Positions 1-12,161 are shown, counted from the first letter of the stretch. The stretch is DNA of 64,000 nucleotides from Nelumbo lutea (GCA_022828595.1 JAKGHH010000001.1:68134401-68198400), one strand, 5' to 3'. The notes: generated from the sequence alone by a model not told the origin. Numbers and translations: made by a program.

Positions 1-1300
1 AAAATATTAAATTTATCAACTATAAACTTTATATAGTTATACATAATATATATACATAATTATTGGATTTCGATTGTTGTTGTTTGGTTCATTTGGTGTT
101 TGAATTGGAGTCAACTAACAATTTTATTAATATTTTGTTATTTTATTAGTACTTTTTTATTATTATTTTATTAGTCTTTAATAATTAATATCTTAGTATT
201 TATAATGAATATTTTATATTAATGTTTTATTTTTAATTACTAATATCAATATTTTTATTTTATTATTTATTTATTACTTAGTTAGTAGTAATATTGTTAT
301 AACTAAAATTATTTTTCCTACCCCAAAATATATTGTATTATACATTATTATATTTAATAATTAATATCTTTATTTGCTATTATTATTTTAGTAATCTTTT
401 ATTATAGTACTATTATTTTATTATTATCTTATTATTAATTTAATAATATTTTATTACTTTAAGGGGGCCTAAAATGCCCAAACGACCTTACATCACCCCC
501 TCTCTCTTTAATAATATAAAGGCTATTTCTCTATTTCTTTCTCTCTCATTAAAACTCTCTCTTTAATAATAGAAATGCAAAAATCCTTCACCTCGTATGA
601 GTTGCCTCTAGGCAAATCAATTGATAGCTTTCCCACTCATACAATAAATTATAAAAAGCTTTTGCTCCCAATACGTGGCAATATGGCCAGAAGTGCAATA
701 AGCTTGATAACTTATGACCAGACCACCCTATCCGCAAACCACTCTTAACCATTATTAAGGGCATTAGACTTACTTCAATTTTAATCAAAGTTTTAATGCA
801 CAAGTTGTTCAGACTTGAAGGACTTTTGTTACCTATCAGAAAACAACATGCACTATAGAAATCACAGGACCTCTGTCAAAATTGTTTTCTAAAAAGCAAA
901 ACCCGTAAAAATTCAAATAAAAAAATAAAAATCCATATTAACTTAGTAAACTTCCATCAAATATTAAAATAAAATAACTAACTTGAACTTCGTAATGTCA
1001 CTATCAAAGTATATAAAATAACAAATCCAAGCTTCAACATCAACCATCAAAATTCAAAATCTTAGAGATCAAAACCTATAAGCTGAAAAAAAAAATCTTA
1101 ACCCATAAAAACCCAATAAGCTTTATCGAATCAAAATCCATGGGCTTTCATGAAATAGCAAATTTGAACTTAAACACATCAACTACCGAAAAATTAAAAT
1201 CCATAAAAACTTAACAAGCTACATCAAATAACAAATCCTTTAAATTGACACATTAATCATCAACTAAGGCTAGCTATTTCTAGGATGGCACCATTGTGTT
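1..1300. other. AT-rich intergenic DNA, no gene seen
   Basis: The first ~470 bases are almost pure A/T with short TTATTA-type runs. The rest is A-rich sequence without a credible open frame. The short open frames here have no recognisable domain. Confidence 0.6.
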
Positions 1301-1855
1301 CTTCATATGTTTGTTTGATAGCTACAATTGCTTTATAGGGCTTAAGATGGTACTATACCTTCCAATCAAAGGCCTTGCACTACATCAACTTCAACCTTGA
1401 CTAAAATATCGGTAACAAAATTTCCTCCTGTGACCTGTTGTCTCTCACAAAAATCTTCATGTGCTTCTTTTTCTTTGTTGTTAGACAAGTTACTACCTCT
1501 AACAAAGAGGGGCTAGTTGTAATCACCCATTTTTTGATTGATTCCTTTACCATACCTCTTTGTACTATACTCTTAGACCCCAAAACTTGAAAACACAACT
1601 AGATCAAATTGAGACTTTACAAAACCAAAAATCCCTCTTTTGTCACAATCCATAGGACAAATGAAAACCTCAATATCAACATCAACGTTCAATCGAATAT
1701 AGCCTATAAACTTAGGAAACTACAAATTAGTCACACACTCACTAGTCATAATGCCAACTCCCTTTCTCATGGCCTTGATCTAACATATCCATTTCCACTA
1801 AAATAAATCAACTAGAGAATCCCACTATAAGTCTACAATAATCAACCTTGAAAGT

Positions 1856-2530
1856 GCCAAAATTTCATTCTAATGGTCATGGTTTAGAAATCCCTTGTTT
1901 AACCCTCGCCTTAATCTGTGCCTATCCACCAAATTTCATTCTAAAAATCCCTTGTTTAACCCACCATCAAGCTTAGATCCTATTTCAGCAAATCTCATCG
2001 ATTAGAGTTTATCATCCATCATCCTATCTTCATTTGACTAATCAAACCTCACAACTATGTTTAGAGACCCAAAAAACCCTAGTATGTCAAATTTCATGAC
2101 TAAACTCCTCCATTTAATAGTTAAAAAAAGTGAGATTCCATTTCAAGCATTCTTATAATTGATAAACCACTGGCTAAAACCTACACCCAAACCAAATCTA
2201 TCAATCTACTCTTCTGATCAAAGATCCACCACCTCTATCAGATTTAGGATGTTAAAAAATGTCTACCCACCAAATTTCATCCCAAAACTCTCATGTTTGA
2301 CCCTTCATCAAGCAAAGATTATATTTTAACAAATCTCATTAATTTAGATTTGATAGCCATAAACCTGCATCATCCCGACCCTACTAGGCTAATTAGACAT
2401 CATCACTGTGTTCAGAGACCAAAAAACCCTAGCATGTCAAATTTCACGTCTAAATTCACCCGTTTGACCGTTAAACTAGGAAAATGTCATTTCAACGTGC
2501 TAGATCGAATTGCCACCTCATTTGTCCCAA
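1856..2530. repeat. Diverged direct repeats, intergenic
   Basis: A phrase beginning CCAAATTTCATTC and ending with a ...CCCTTGTTTAACCC-like stretch occurs near 1858, 1928 and, changed, near 2270. A second phrase, ACCCTAG(T/C)ATGTCAAATT, occurs near 2085 and 2429. Spacing is ~340 bp, so 1928-2130 and 2270-2480 look like an old tandem duplication. It lies just upstream of the LTR-like region at 2830-3700 and may belong to it. No gene is evident. Confidence 0.4.
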
Positions 2531-2829
2531 CTTGAAACCTCAAAAAAGGGATGGTTGATATCATACCCATTCTTGACCTGTTCAAACACTTGAACCAATG
2601 AAATAGAGCCTAATAGACCCAAAAAGCCCAAAAACACAAATATACTCCCACTTAAAACTAAAAAAGACAAAACCACATTTAAAAGTTCATTAAATTTACA
2701 TTTTTTGCCACTGACAGCCCCAAATAATAGACTGCCATGACAAGCACGCCCCAAGTTCCCATTAGACAGCACAAAACCCATAAAAACCACCCCCAAATTG
2801 AAGACAATCTTTTACCAAAGAGGAAAAGT

Positions 2830-3725
2830 TGACTGGTCACCATTTTCTTAAAAAATCCTTACCCATTCTCTTGTAGAAGTTTTCTTAAAACCCAAGCCTT
2901 GTGATTGGATGAATTTCATAACTCTCCCCATTCCTTTCCCTATAAATATTGGTCCAACTCAAGCTCAAGGAAAGGGAGGAGAGAAAACTAGAAGGAGAGA
3001 GATCTAAAAGAGAAAAAGAGAAGAAAATAGCATAGTTCCAACCTTTGTAATGCATCCATTCTACTTGAAATCCCAAAGTCCTTGAAGTTTAAGCCCCAAA
3101 TCTCTTTATCCTATTTTCCAGATTGAAGATTTATAGCTAGAAACACTTATCCCAACTCGATAGCTCGCCCAAGGTTGCACACGAGAGGTAAGTCTCTAAT
3201 TTCACTATCTTTTTTTCTAAGTTTAAATTCGTAAATCTTTGCTTTTAATGTTTTGGGTTGCTTGAGGTCTCAAAACCGTGGGAAACTTGCATTCCCAATT
3301 TTATCCAGATTGAGAAAAAGAGGTTGAGAGGCGAGGGTCTTAGGGAAATCAATACCTAAGACTCGATAACATCCCCTCAAATCAATTCTAGGTAAAGTTG
3401 AAAGTGTTTTACTTGATTTCTAGAGTTTTGAGCAACCCTTTTTTTATTAGAATTTGAGCCTGAACTACTCCTGTTTTGGGCTGTTACAACAACTTGGAGA
3501 GAGGGGTGCTTAACACTTTCCCTTTCCCAATCTTTCGGATTTAGAATCTCTTGGTCGTGTGCTTTTTCCAAGGAGAACGGAGTCATTATCAAAGCCAATA
3601 AATTGAATTTTTGAATCTAAAATGAGGGTCAATTTCCTCTAAAAATGGGTGGTGACTTCATTTTGTTGAGCCGGCCATGAGCTTCTCAGAGCTCATAGCT
3701 GGCGACTCCACTAGGACTTTATGAC
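2830..3725 (+). repeat. LTR-like relic with primer-binding site (Ogre/Tat type)
   Basis: At 3702 the sequence reads TGGCGACTCCACTAGGAC, close to the primer-binding site usual in plant Ogre/Tat-type Ty3/gypsy elements. Upstream is a TATAAATA box (~2941) in a purine-rich leader, as expected inside an LTR that would end just before 3702. No matching 3' LTR or gag-pol is recognisable downstream, so this is at best a decayed 5' end. The upstream LTR limit is unknown. The assignment rests on the PBS-like motif. Confidence 0.4.
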
Positions 3726-3989
3726 CTTTACCGGGTGTTGTTTAGGCTAAGTTTCAAGCCTATTTGTTTTGCGTTGGTAAGACTAAAAGTTCCATGAATG
3801 CAATTCAAAATCGCATCCCAATGAGGCTAGGCGTGATAGAGCTATCCCACTTGCTTCAAAAATTGTGTTTCAATAAAGGTCAGCCTGATAGACCTCCCTT
3901 ATTAAAATCATACCTAGTTCAGTCCCATTGCAACCCAGAATGTGAACATCGCAGCCTCTATCATCTCAATCACAACCCGAAAGTTCAAA

Positions 3990-4200
3990 ATCACACTAAC
4001 CTACTCAACGCACCTCAAAACTTGTTCATCACACCTTCCTTCTTGCTCATTGCACCTTAGAGCATGCTTATCGCACCTCAAAACATGTTCATCACACCTT
4101 CCTTCATGCTTATCGCACTCTAGAACTTGGCCATCACACCTCATAACCTACCCATCACACCTTATTTCAGTCTTATCGCACCCATTTACCTTTCTCATAC
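3990..4200 (+). repeat. Degenerate ~20-30 bp tandem repeat
   Basis: Phrases of the type CTCATCACACCTTCCTTC and CTTATCGCACCCTAGAAC alternate at least eight times. The 124-residue open frame over this region (3942-4316) encodes only the repeated Ser-His-Leu peptide of the satellite, so I do not call a gene. Confidence 0.6.
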
Positions 4201-4319
4201 CTTACTATCGCATAATACCTTCCATCACTATGCACGGGATCTCTATCGCGACTAGCCTTCAGTATCGTAGAAAAAATTTACAATTCCCATATTCAGACTT
4301 TTTTGTTTCTATTTAATTG

Positions 4320-5290
4320 ACTGTGCTTAACTTTATCTTTGAGTAATTGTAGATGGTAGTTGTTTGCTTAGTTTTCTTTCTATCTTTAATTTCTTATTCT
4401 GCCTCTCTTCTAACTTTAACTTCCTTTGACAAACATAAAAAGAATTTAGCTTCTATTAGTCTCCAAGTGTGGCCACCTAGAAACTTATAAGATTGCTTGC
4501 AAACCTAAACATGTGGTTGCCTCCTCCCATTATTCTTTGTGGCTTTTATCTTCATTTCTCTTGCATGCTTGAACACTCACAATTACACACACCCTCATGT
4601 AAACAGAATTAGAATCCCATTTTACCTATTAGAGGAATGATAATAGGTGTGTGTCTCTGGGTTTTATTCCTTAAAGGCTCCACAAAAATCTTCAAAATAA
4701 CCACCAACCAAAGAAGCCCATTTGTCCATGAGTGGAGGTTTAAAGGATAGTAACTTTGTTGGAACCTCTGAGTCTAGAACCCACCTAACAACTTCATGCA
4801 TCACACCTAGAATATTCATGCATAGAAGCCTTAGATGAAAGTAGTATAGAGGAACTATAGTGTAATTAAGACTAGAACACCATGAGTGTTGCACTATGTG
4901 GTTGTCATCTTTAGAAATAAAAAAATGGTAAATCCCAACCCCTTTTAACCCATTAAATTTTTTTTGTTAAAAAACACTAAAACACTCTAAAAGTCACCAA
5001 AGGTAACACCCAAACCCAAATTTTCAAATCTAAGTTAGATTCCAAGTAAGTTTTAACATATCAAAATCTTGAATTATAGTCAAATAACAATAATAATGTA
5101 AGATAAAAAAATCAAAACCAATTAATTAAAAGAAATAAATCAAAATCAAATCTACAAATTTCATCTAAGATGAAAAATACAATAATAAAAAATTAAGAAT
5201 AAGAAATCTAGGAATTAAGATCAAAATCAAAATTACAATTATTAAAATTTGAAACTTTCATCTAAAATGCTTGCTTTCCTACTCAATGTT
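4320..5290. other. Intergenic, no gene seen
   Basis: Moderately AT-rich DNA. The only sizeable frame (76 codons, 4664-4894 on -) has no recognisable domain, initiator context or neighbour. Confidence 0.5.
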
Positions 5291-5700
5291 TTTGTTCCCT
5301 ATCTTGGCTAAGTAGATACATGACTCTATGAGCTTAACTCTTGATAAGTCACCAAAGGACCAGTTTTTTGACATATTCTATTGTTTGTCCTATATTCATC
5401 TCTTGGCTAAAATAGATGCATGACTTTATGAATTCAACTATTGAGAAATAGCATCAAAACGCCACATTGACCCATTCTAAGTATTTAAACTTTGGGAGTA
5501 TCTAGTAGATATATATGGTAAAGGGTCTAACCCTCCCTTGACTAGCATCAAAGGATACTTCATTCCCTTAGCCGAACTTAGGCAAAGTAAATGTTTGGCT
5601 CTATGAGTTGTTCTTAGAAAATAACATCAAAAGGCCACTTGGACCTTCATACCTAAACTCCGGGATGTCTAATAGATACACATATGGTGTAGGATTTGAT
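5290..5700 (+). repeat. Three degenerate tandem copies
   Basis: The block (C)TTGGCTAAG-TAGATACATGACTCTATGAG followed by AACATCAAAAGGCCAC-like text recurs near 5302, 5402 and 5577 with heavy divergence. Spacing is 100-175 bp. No coding potential is visible. Confidence 0.5.
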
Positions 5701-5754
5701 ATTTTCTTAGCTAGTATTAAAGAGACATTTTCATGTTCCGTTATAAACTTTCAA

Positions 5755-6020
5755 ACTCATATATCAAACCCATATTTAAATCATAATATTATCAAATCTA
5801 TCAATTAATTATTTTTTGTATTTAAATTTCTTATTTTTATTTATGTTTATTAAGTTTGATTTTAAGTGGAATTGAAATGTTTTTTATTTTGTTAGTGGAA
5901 TTTTATTTAAATTTTTTATTATTAAGTTTGATTTTTATTAGTGTTTTTTAGTTTTACTAAGTTTTGTTAATATTTATTAGTTTTAAGTGGAAATTTAGTG
6001 GATTTTAAATTAATAAATTT
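5755..6020 (+). repeat. Dispersed repeat, second copy at 8965-9255
   Basis: The text beginning ATCAAACCCAT and continuing through TAAGTGGAATTGAAATG recurs with ~90% visual similarity at 8970-9080. It runs on into the sequence interrupted by the solo LTR at 9260. The two copies are therefore one AT-rich repeat family, and the second was later hit by an LTR element. Its class is not known. Confidence 0.6.
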
Positions 6021-6738
6021 TAAAATAATATTTTTATTTTTGTTGTTTTATGTTTGATTGTTTAGTCTCATCCTATTTATATTATTTGACTTATTAAAAT
6101 TTTATTTTATTATGTTGTATTATTACTCCCCCTCTCTCTTAAATGTCTTTTTTAAATGTAATAATAACATTTATTAAAATAAGAGGCTTTGGAAAAGCCA
6201 AAGGTCTCTCTCTCCAATAGTGTTTAGCTTTATTAATCTAATCAAAATGGGCGATGATTACTTTTTTACATTTTTAAACAAAAAAATAGGAAAATGCAAA
6301 AAATGGAGAAAATAGATAAATATATTCTCTCAAATAAGAGACATGATGGCATGGACTATTCAATTTTATTATATATATTAAAATAATATTTTATTTTTAT
6401 TGTTTTATGTTTGATTGTTTAACCTCAACCTATTTATATTATTTGACTCAATAATATTTTATTTTATTATGTTGTACTATTACTCTCTCTCTCTCTCTCT
6501 TAAATGTCTTTTTTAAATGTAATAATAACATGCATTAAAATAATAGGCTTTGGAAAACCCAAAGGTCTCCCTTTATAATAGTGTGCAGCTTTTTTAATCT
6601 AATCAAAATAGGCAATGATTGCTTTTTTATATTTTTAAAACAAGAAAAAATTGGAAAGAATGCAAAAAATGAAGAAAATAGCTTCTCTCAAAAGAGAGAC
6701 ATGTTGACATGGGCCATCCAATTTTATTATATACTAGT
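6021..6738 (+). repeat. ~359-bp direct tandem duplication
   Basis: Unit 1 (6021-6379) and unit 2 (6380-6738) both run through TTTATGTTTGATTGTTTA, a CT-rich tract, GGCTTTGGAAAA, a CTAATCAAAATAGGC-like segment and GAGAGACATG to CAATTTTATTATATA. Both carry small indels and a length change in the CT microsatellite. A third relative of the 3' half lies at 10128-10250. No coding potential is visible. Confidence 0.75.
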
Positions 6739-6739
6739 G

Positions 6740-7900
6740 GGGACCTATGCAATGCATGGAATTTATCAAAGAAAGTGAAATCACCAAAACTTATAACTAA
6801 TGAAACAATGCAATGTTGTTTAAAATAATTAAATTTTTATTTTAATAATTTGTTACAAAAATGTTTTACTAATTTAGTAATTTGAATTAATTATATTAAT
6901 ATTTTTAATAAAGAATAACTTATTGCTAATTATTTAATAAAATAATTATTTTTTCCATATTCTTTGTTAGTGTTTTGTTTTATTTATTTTACTTTATTAA
7001 TAATTAAAGGTTTTAATTGTTTGTAAATACCACTTAAATATTTAAAATACCTAAATATCAATAAATATATAAAATTAGGCTATAGTCATAGTTAAATTAA
7101 TCTATATCTAATTGTTTTAGTCATAATTAAATTAATCTAAGCATGGATTTAATGTTTAAGACTTTGGATTAGACTTGGATTGATCCTCATTCTGATCCAA
7201 CCCACCCAAGTTGCACGAATCGCAATATTCGTAATTGGATTGAACCAAACCAAGTGTAATCCATGCATGCATTATTTTTGGGTTTTTTAACTATTTTTAA
7301 ATAATATTGAAGCTAAAGTAGCTATAAAGGATTAGTTACCCCCGTTGTGTAGCCCAATAAACCAAAAAACTAAAAATCTTGAGCTAAATTTTGATAATGC
7401 ATTAGTAGTTTTTAAGGTTGCTTGGCCTAGCGTTGCCCACACCTTAAGTGTAATAATATTTGTCTGAGCCTATATGATTGCTCGTGTTAATTATAAAACT
7501 ATGATTTTGTTACAAATTAAGAAAATATTTTTTACACACACACACACATATATATATGTATATAACAAAATTTGTTATCTAAATATTATATAATATACCA
7601 TATGTGCATATAACTTCCACGTTGAGCTTATTATGGGTTATTTAACTTGGGCCCTATCCACTAGGGTCATCATCAAACTTCGGAAAGTTCGATGCTCAAT
7701 TAGACTTTGAATCCGATTATCCTAGATTTGGATGTTAGTACATGCATCTAGTTAATAATTTGATTGGATGCGGAATTAACCCCATCTAATTTGATTAAAA
7801 TCCATGTCTAATAAAAAATTATTATTTTTGTATATGTAGTATAATTATTGTATACATAGATATTAATATATGCATTTATACTTTAATATTTAAAATCTAA
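6740..7900. other. AT-rich intergenic DNA
   Basis: No credible gene. It contains short CA/TA runs near 7538-7565 and otherwise low-complexity AT-rich text. Confidence 0.5.
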
Positions 7901-7901
7901 C

Positions 7902-7999
<98 letters not shown>

Positions 8000-8015
8000 A
8001 ATAATAATAATAAGA
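7902..8015 (+). repeat. Compound (TAA)n-(CAA)n-(TAA)n microsatellite
   Basis: About 16 TAA units, then about 16 CAA units, then TAA units again. The poly-Ile/poly-Val frame on the opposite strand is an artefact of this repeat. Confidence 0.95.
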
Positions 8016-9254
8016 TGTGGATGCAAATCTAGAGATTTCATAATCAGATGTTGATGTGAATACAACTAGATTTGATTTGAATCTGATCCATTTATAGCCC
8101 TACTACCCACATTATGTATGGGCTTGGTGCATCTTTGAGCTAGACCTAACTAAAAGAAAGTTCCTTGAGCATGAAAATTTATAGATCTAATTAGGTTAGG
8201 TTAAGTTATAAACAAATTGTTATTTTTTATTATTAATTTTAGTTATCCTACCAATAGTATTTCTTATTAATTTCTTAATTTTATTAATTTTATAATCCCA
8301 CTACCCGCATTATTTGCTTGAGTCCAAGGTTGGGCTAAGTTATGAGTGGTCTTCCCCAAGTAGGAGCCTTATGACATAATTAAATTTTATATGAAATGCA
8401 AATGGTTTATTTTTATTATTTTTTATAATTTTTTTACTTATTATTGTTTATCTTAACCTTTTATTATTAATTTTAATTATCTTATTAATATTAATTATAT
8501 TCAAATAGAATTAAATTGTATTTTAGTTTTTTTTTAATTTATGAACCACTAATCTTTATTAATTGCTTAACTTTTAATAGTTGCTAGATAAAACTTGCTA
8601 AATTTTAATATTTTTATTAACTTTAGTAATTTTTATTAGTTATAGTTATTAAGTTTCAAATTATACATAAATTATTGTTATTATTATTTTATATATTTAT
8701 TATATAGATAAATTAGAATTGTTTTTGAAAGTGGGTCAATATAGACCAATTTAACTTGTCTTCTTTGTTTGAGTGATAAAATGGTTTCTACATTTTAAAT
8801 TTTCATTAAAATTTATAAGTCTCTTGTGTAGTATAGACATTATGCATAGTAAAGGTCTCAACTCATAAAAGTTATTAATTTTAATAATAATATTAATTAA
8901 TTAATTAAGATGCATTAATACAAATAAAAACAACATTTACAACATTAGAACATGGTTCTATTTGCAATATATCAAACCCATGCTTAAATCATAATATTAT
9001 TAAAACTATCAATTAATATTTTTTGTATTTAAATTTATTATTTTTATTAGTGTTTATTAAATTTTAAGTGGAATTGAAATGTTTTTAATTTTTACTAAGT
9101 TTGTTAATATTTATTAGTTTTAAGTAGAAGTTTAATGGATTTTTAAATTAATAACTTTTTAAAATAATTCTTTTATTATTGTTGCTTTATGTTTGATTGT
9201 TTAAATTTTAAACTCAATCTACTTATATTATTTGATTTATTAATATTTTACTTT
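8016..9254. other. AT-rich intergenic DNA
   Basis: No gene seen. Its right end (8965-9259) is the second copy of the AT-rich repeat described at 5755. Confidence 0.5.
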
Positions 9255-9259
9255 ATTAT

Positions 9260-10127
9260 TGATGAAGGAAGATTTGGCCCGACCTCACAGTTATGCGACA
9301 CGTGGTAGAAACAACAGCTCGGCAAAAGGGCCAAGCCTAAAGCGTGAACAAGGGGACACCAGCGGATCGAACTCCCTATGGGGGGCCCGAACTCACCCTT
9401 GGCCCAAAACCAGAGTAAACCGAACTGGCCAACCTTGTAACAGCTCGGGATATACCTCGCCGAACTGGCCAACTTCGTAACAGCTCGGGATATACCTCGC
9501 CGAACTGGCCTTATAATAGCTCGGGGTATACCTCGCTGAACTGGCCTGCCTTGTAACAGTTCGAGATACACTTTGCCGAACTAACCTGCCCTATAGATAC
9601 CTCCGAACTCAAGACTTTGCCTCGCTCACCACTCCGCATCACCTTCTGGGCACCAAAACCAAACAAGTCGTACCATGCCTGACATTGAGGAAGTCTGTGC
9701 CTGAGGGCGCCGCACCTGACTGACTTGGGATCTGACGCTTGGCGGCCGCACTCTAAACGGCCACCTGCCACCGCCACTGACACCGCCATCTCCAGTTAGA
9801 GAGACGGTTATGCAGTGATAGTTCTGTCCCAACAGAAAGGACGACGGCCGAATTGACAAGCGCAAGGGTAATCATACCTGACCTGACAAGGGCCTCGGAG
9901 CGAGTGCGCGAAGTGATTATAAGAGCTCCTGCCCCCCAACAAAGAAGGTATGCAAACTTTGCGCTATCTGGTGTTATCTTGCTTTTGAAGGATTCTAACT
10001 TGAGCTTCGGAGCCGCTACACCGGGTTCCCCCTGGAGCTTCCTCATCTCCTCCGTTTCAGGTTCCCTGCTACCCAGTTTAGAAGCAAGGTCGTTGACAGC
10101 TAAGACCGGCCGGATCGCCCTTCATCA
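9260..10127. mobile_element. Solo LTR with perfect 5-bp target duplication
   Basis: A GC-rich 868-bp block sits in AT-rich DNA. It begins TGATGAAGG and ends CCTTCATCA, so it has the TG...CA ends of an LTR within a short inverted repeat. ATTAT occurs directly before (9255-9259) and after (10128-10132), a perfect 5-bp target duplication. No PBS, gag or second LTR is present, so it is a solo LTR left by LTR-LTR recombination. It interrupts the AT-rich repeat family seen at 5755-6738, whose text resumes at 10128. The lineage is unknown; it does not resemble the LTRs at 28029 or 38423. Confidence 0.85.
9422..9577 (+). repeat. 40-bp minisatellite inside the solo LTR
   Basis: Four consecutive units begin GAACTGGCC and contain a TAACAGCTCGGGATATACC-like core. 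Unit lengths are 40, 40, 36 and 40 bp, followed by a degenerate partial fifth unit. It gives the LTR an internal length-variable block. Confidence 0.85.
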
Positions 10128-10304
10128 ATTATGTTGTATTACTATTCTCTCTCTCTCTCTCTATAATAGTATACAATTTTATTGATCTAATCAAAATAGA
10201 TAATGATTACGTTTTTATATTTTAAAATAAAAGAAAATAGGAAAATTTGCACTCTTACCATTTTTGTTTTCCTTCATACTAGTAGGCAATTTTTTATGAT
10301 GAAA

Positions 10305-10680
10305 GTAAAACAAAAAGAGGTGGTGCTTCCAGACACCTCATGTGTTCTTTGCGGTGAGGGAGTAGAGACTTCAAGTCACCTGTTTCTTTACTACAACTTC
10401 TCTTCAAGAATTCGGAGTCACTTTGTTAAGGCCATTCGCCTTTCTTTTTGCATGCCTAACTTTGTCAAGTCTTTTCTTGAGAGTTAGAAAGTTGAAGGTC
10501 TAAGCAAAAAGGGTAGGTTGTGTGGAATGTAATTCCTTTGATAGTCCTGTGGTGCATTTGGAGGGAGAGAAATAGGAGGATATTTGATTAAAAGCAGATC
10601 CAAGTATAAGAAGTGATTAATTTAGTTGTAGATGAGCTGAGAGCCTGAGAGGGTGGTTGTTCAAAAGAGATGTTTCTAGT
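10305..10680 (+). pseudogene. LINE fragment: RT-associated zinc-binding domain
   Basis: Frame 10203-10487 contains LPDTSCVLCGEGVETSSHLF, the Cys-x2-Cys...His pattern of the zinc-binding domain (zf-RVT) that follows reverse transcriptase in plant L1-type LINEs. A LWCIWRERNRRIF-like stretch, typical of the same region, follows in a neighbouring phase after a stop. It is a short, frameshifted, 5'-truncated scrap with no RT upstream. A ~47-bp text just 5' of it (10262-10310) recurs at 17141-17187. Confidence 0.7.
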
Positions 10681-10720
10681 GCAATAAACATTTCCTATAT
10701 CTTTCGTTGTGTTTTCCTTA

Positions 10721-11113
10721 GGCTTTGTTTGTTTGTGATACAAATGCCGAACTGGGGTATTTATGTACCTCGGTTTGCGTTTGCAAGTGTTTGTTTGATA
10801 TGTAAAAAAGTAATGATTATCAGATAAAAAAAGTATTTCCTGACACTTTTGTACTCTAAGAAGAGAACATTACTGTACCTACTTTTTGGATACAATTTTG
10901 TGTTCTTTTGATAATTAACTTTTTGGCCAAAGTTAAGGCATTGGAGCATAAGATAGTTGGAGCATTTAATGATGGACCTACACTACACCAATTTCAAACA
11001 AACAAGATGAGTGCAAAAACGGTTTAAAATGTGAATCGTGTTTGTATTCATGAACCGAAAAGGGTAAATATGCAGTGTATATATTTTCATTTGCATTGCA
11101 ACCAAATTCAGCC
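10721..11113. mobile_element. Tourist-like (PIF/Harbinger) MITE
   Basis: The block starts GGCTTTGTTTG and ends in ATTCAGCC, and is flanked on both sides by TTA (10718-10720 and 11114-11116). TTA is the 3-bp target duplication typical of PIF/Harbinger elements. It is ~393 bp with no coding capacity. The terminal inverted repeats are only loosely matched. Confidence 0.55.
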
Positions 11114-11116
11114 TTA

Positions 11117-11536
11117 ATAAAAACTTACTTTACCTCTTAAAAAAATAGGTTAAGAGACAAATGAGATGTTGGTTTAGAAATCACAAACAATCTTGCATAG
11201 TAATCATAATAAACAAGACATTAATGGTCCTACCTCTAACTCTAATATATTCTCTTGGCATAAATTCCAATAAGAAAAGGCTTTTAATGTTTGGTAAGGT
11301 AGAGATAACAGATAATATTTTTTTCTTATAATAAGTTAATAACTATTAATTCTAATAGTAAATAGTAATTATTAAAATTATTAATTTTTATTTTATTTTA
11401 CCCATTGATTTTATAACTCCATATGAAAAATGATGTGACTTTTGACACAAAAAATAATTTGGGACACTATAGGGCAATTTAATTTGATATGGGGACACCC
11501 AAATTTGCTTTGCAATTTAGATAATAGCATTTAGTA
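11117..11536. other. Intergenic, no gene seen
   Basis: AT-rich, low-complexity DNA between the Tourist-like element and the MITE pair at 11546. No coding or structural signal found. Confidence 0.5.
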
Positions 11537-11545
11537 GGGGGAAAA

Positions 11546-11754
11546 ACTTTGGTTGTTGGGGGCCAACAACCTTTCTTGTTGAGAGAGTTTCTGGGTTGGG
11601 TACGTTACCATGAGAGTGGGCGAAATAGTAATTGCCTTCTGATTTATTTTGAGTAAAAACAAAAGCATGCCCATGAATTGGTGAACTGCCACGAACGTGC
11701 CCAACCCAGAAACTCTCTCAACAAGAAAGGTTGTTGGCACCCAACAACCAAAGT
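11546..11754. mobile_element. Mutator-like MITE, long terminal inverted repeats (copy 1)
   Basis: The element is 209 bp, beginning ACTTTGGTTGTTGG and ending with the inverse. Its inverted arms are ~58 bp and include GAGAGAGTTTCTGGGTTGGG and its complement. The flanks GGGGGAAAA (11537-11545) and TGGGGAAAA (11755-11763) match at 8 of 9 bases, a Mutator-type 9-bp target duplication. A near-identical copy follows 9 bases later. Confidence 0.75.
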
Positions 11755-11763
11755 TGGGGAAAA

Positions 11764-11960
11764 ACTTTGGCTGTTAGGGCCAACAACCTCTCCTGTTGAG
11801 AGAGTTTCTAGATTGGGCATGTTACCATGAGAGTGGGCAAATTAGTAATTGCCTTCTGATTTATTTTGAGTAGAAACAAAAGCATGGGCGTGAATTGGTG
11901 AACTGCCGTGAACATGCCCAACCCAGAACTCTCTAAACAGGAAAGACCAACAACCAAAGT
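11764..11960. mobile_element. Mutator-like MITE (copy 2), at the end of the dirigent pseudogene
   Basis: The element is 197 bp with the same ~55-bp inverted arms as its neighbour, including ACTTTGGCTGTTAGG and its partner. The right arm has small deletions. It abuts the last recognisable dirigent codons at 11965 and has replaced the expected stop codon. Only the left flank shows the 9-bp sequence shared with copy 1. Confidence 0.7.
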
Positions 11961-12161
11961 TAACTCTCTGGTGAGGTGGACTGTGATTCTTAGTAGTGTC
12001 TTTGCTCCATCAGTAACATGCTGATAGAACGGGACTAGCGATCGCACCTCCGCGAATCCACCGGCATTCTTAAACTTCCCATGTTGTTCACCCACCCCAA
12101 AGAGGTCGAGGCTATCTCCATATTCCCCACCCTTTAGCATGGTTGTGAAAGCCATCATCTG

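Noticed and set aside
3942..4316. 124-residue frame
   Set aside because: It encodes only the degenerate tandem repeat (repeated Ser-His-Leu words).
4664..4894. 76-residue frame on the - strand
   Set aside because: No domain, no initiator context, and no neighbouring exon.
7883..8065. 60-residue frame of poly-Val/poly-Ile on the - strand
   Set aside because: It is a translation of the (TAA)n/(CAA)n microsatellite.
9422..9577. Regular 40-bp repeats resembling a CRISPR-like array
   Set aside because: Units are contiguous with no unique spacers, and the DNA is plant nuclear. It is a minisatellite inside a solo LTR.
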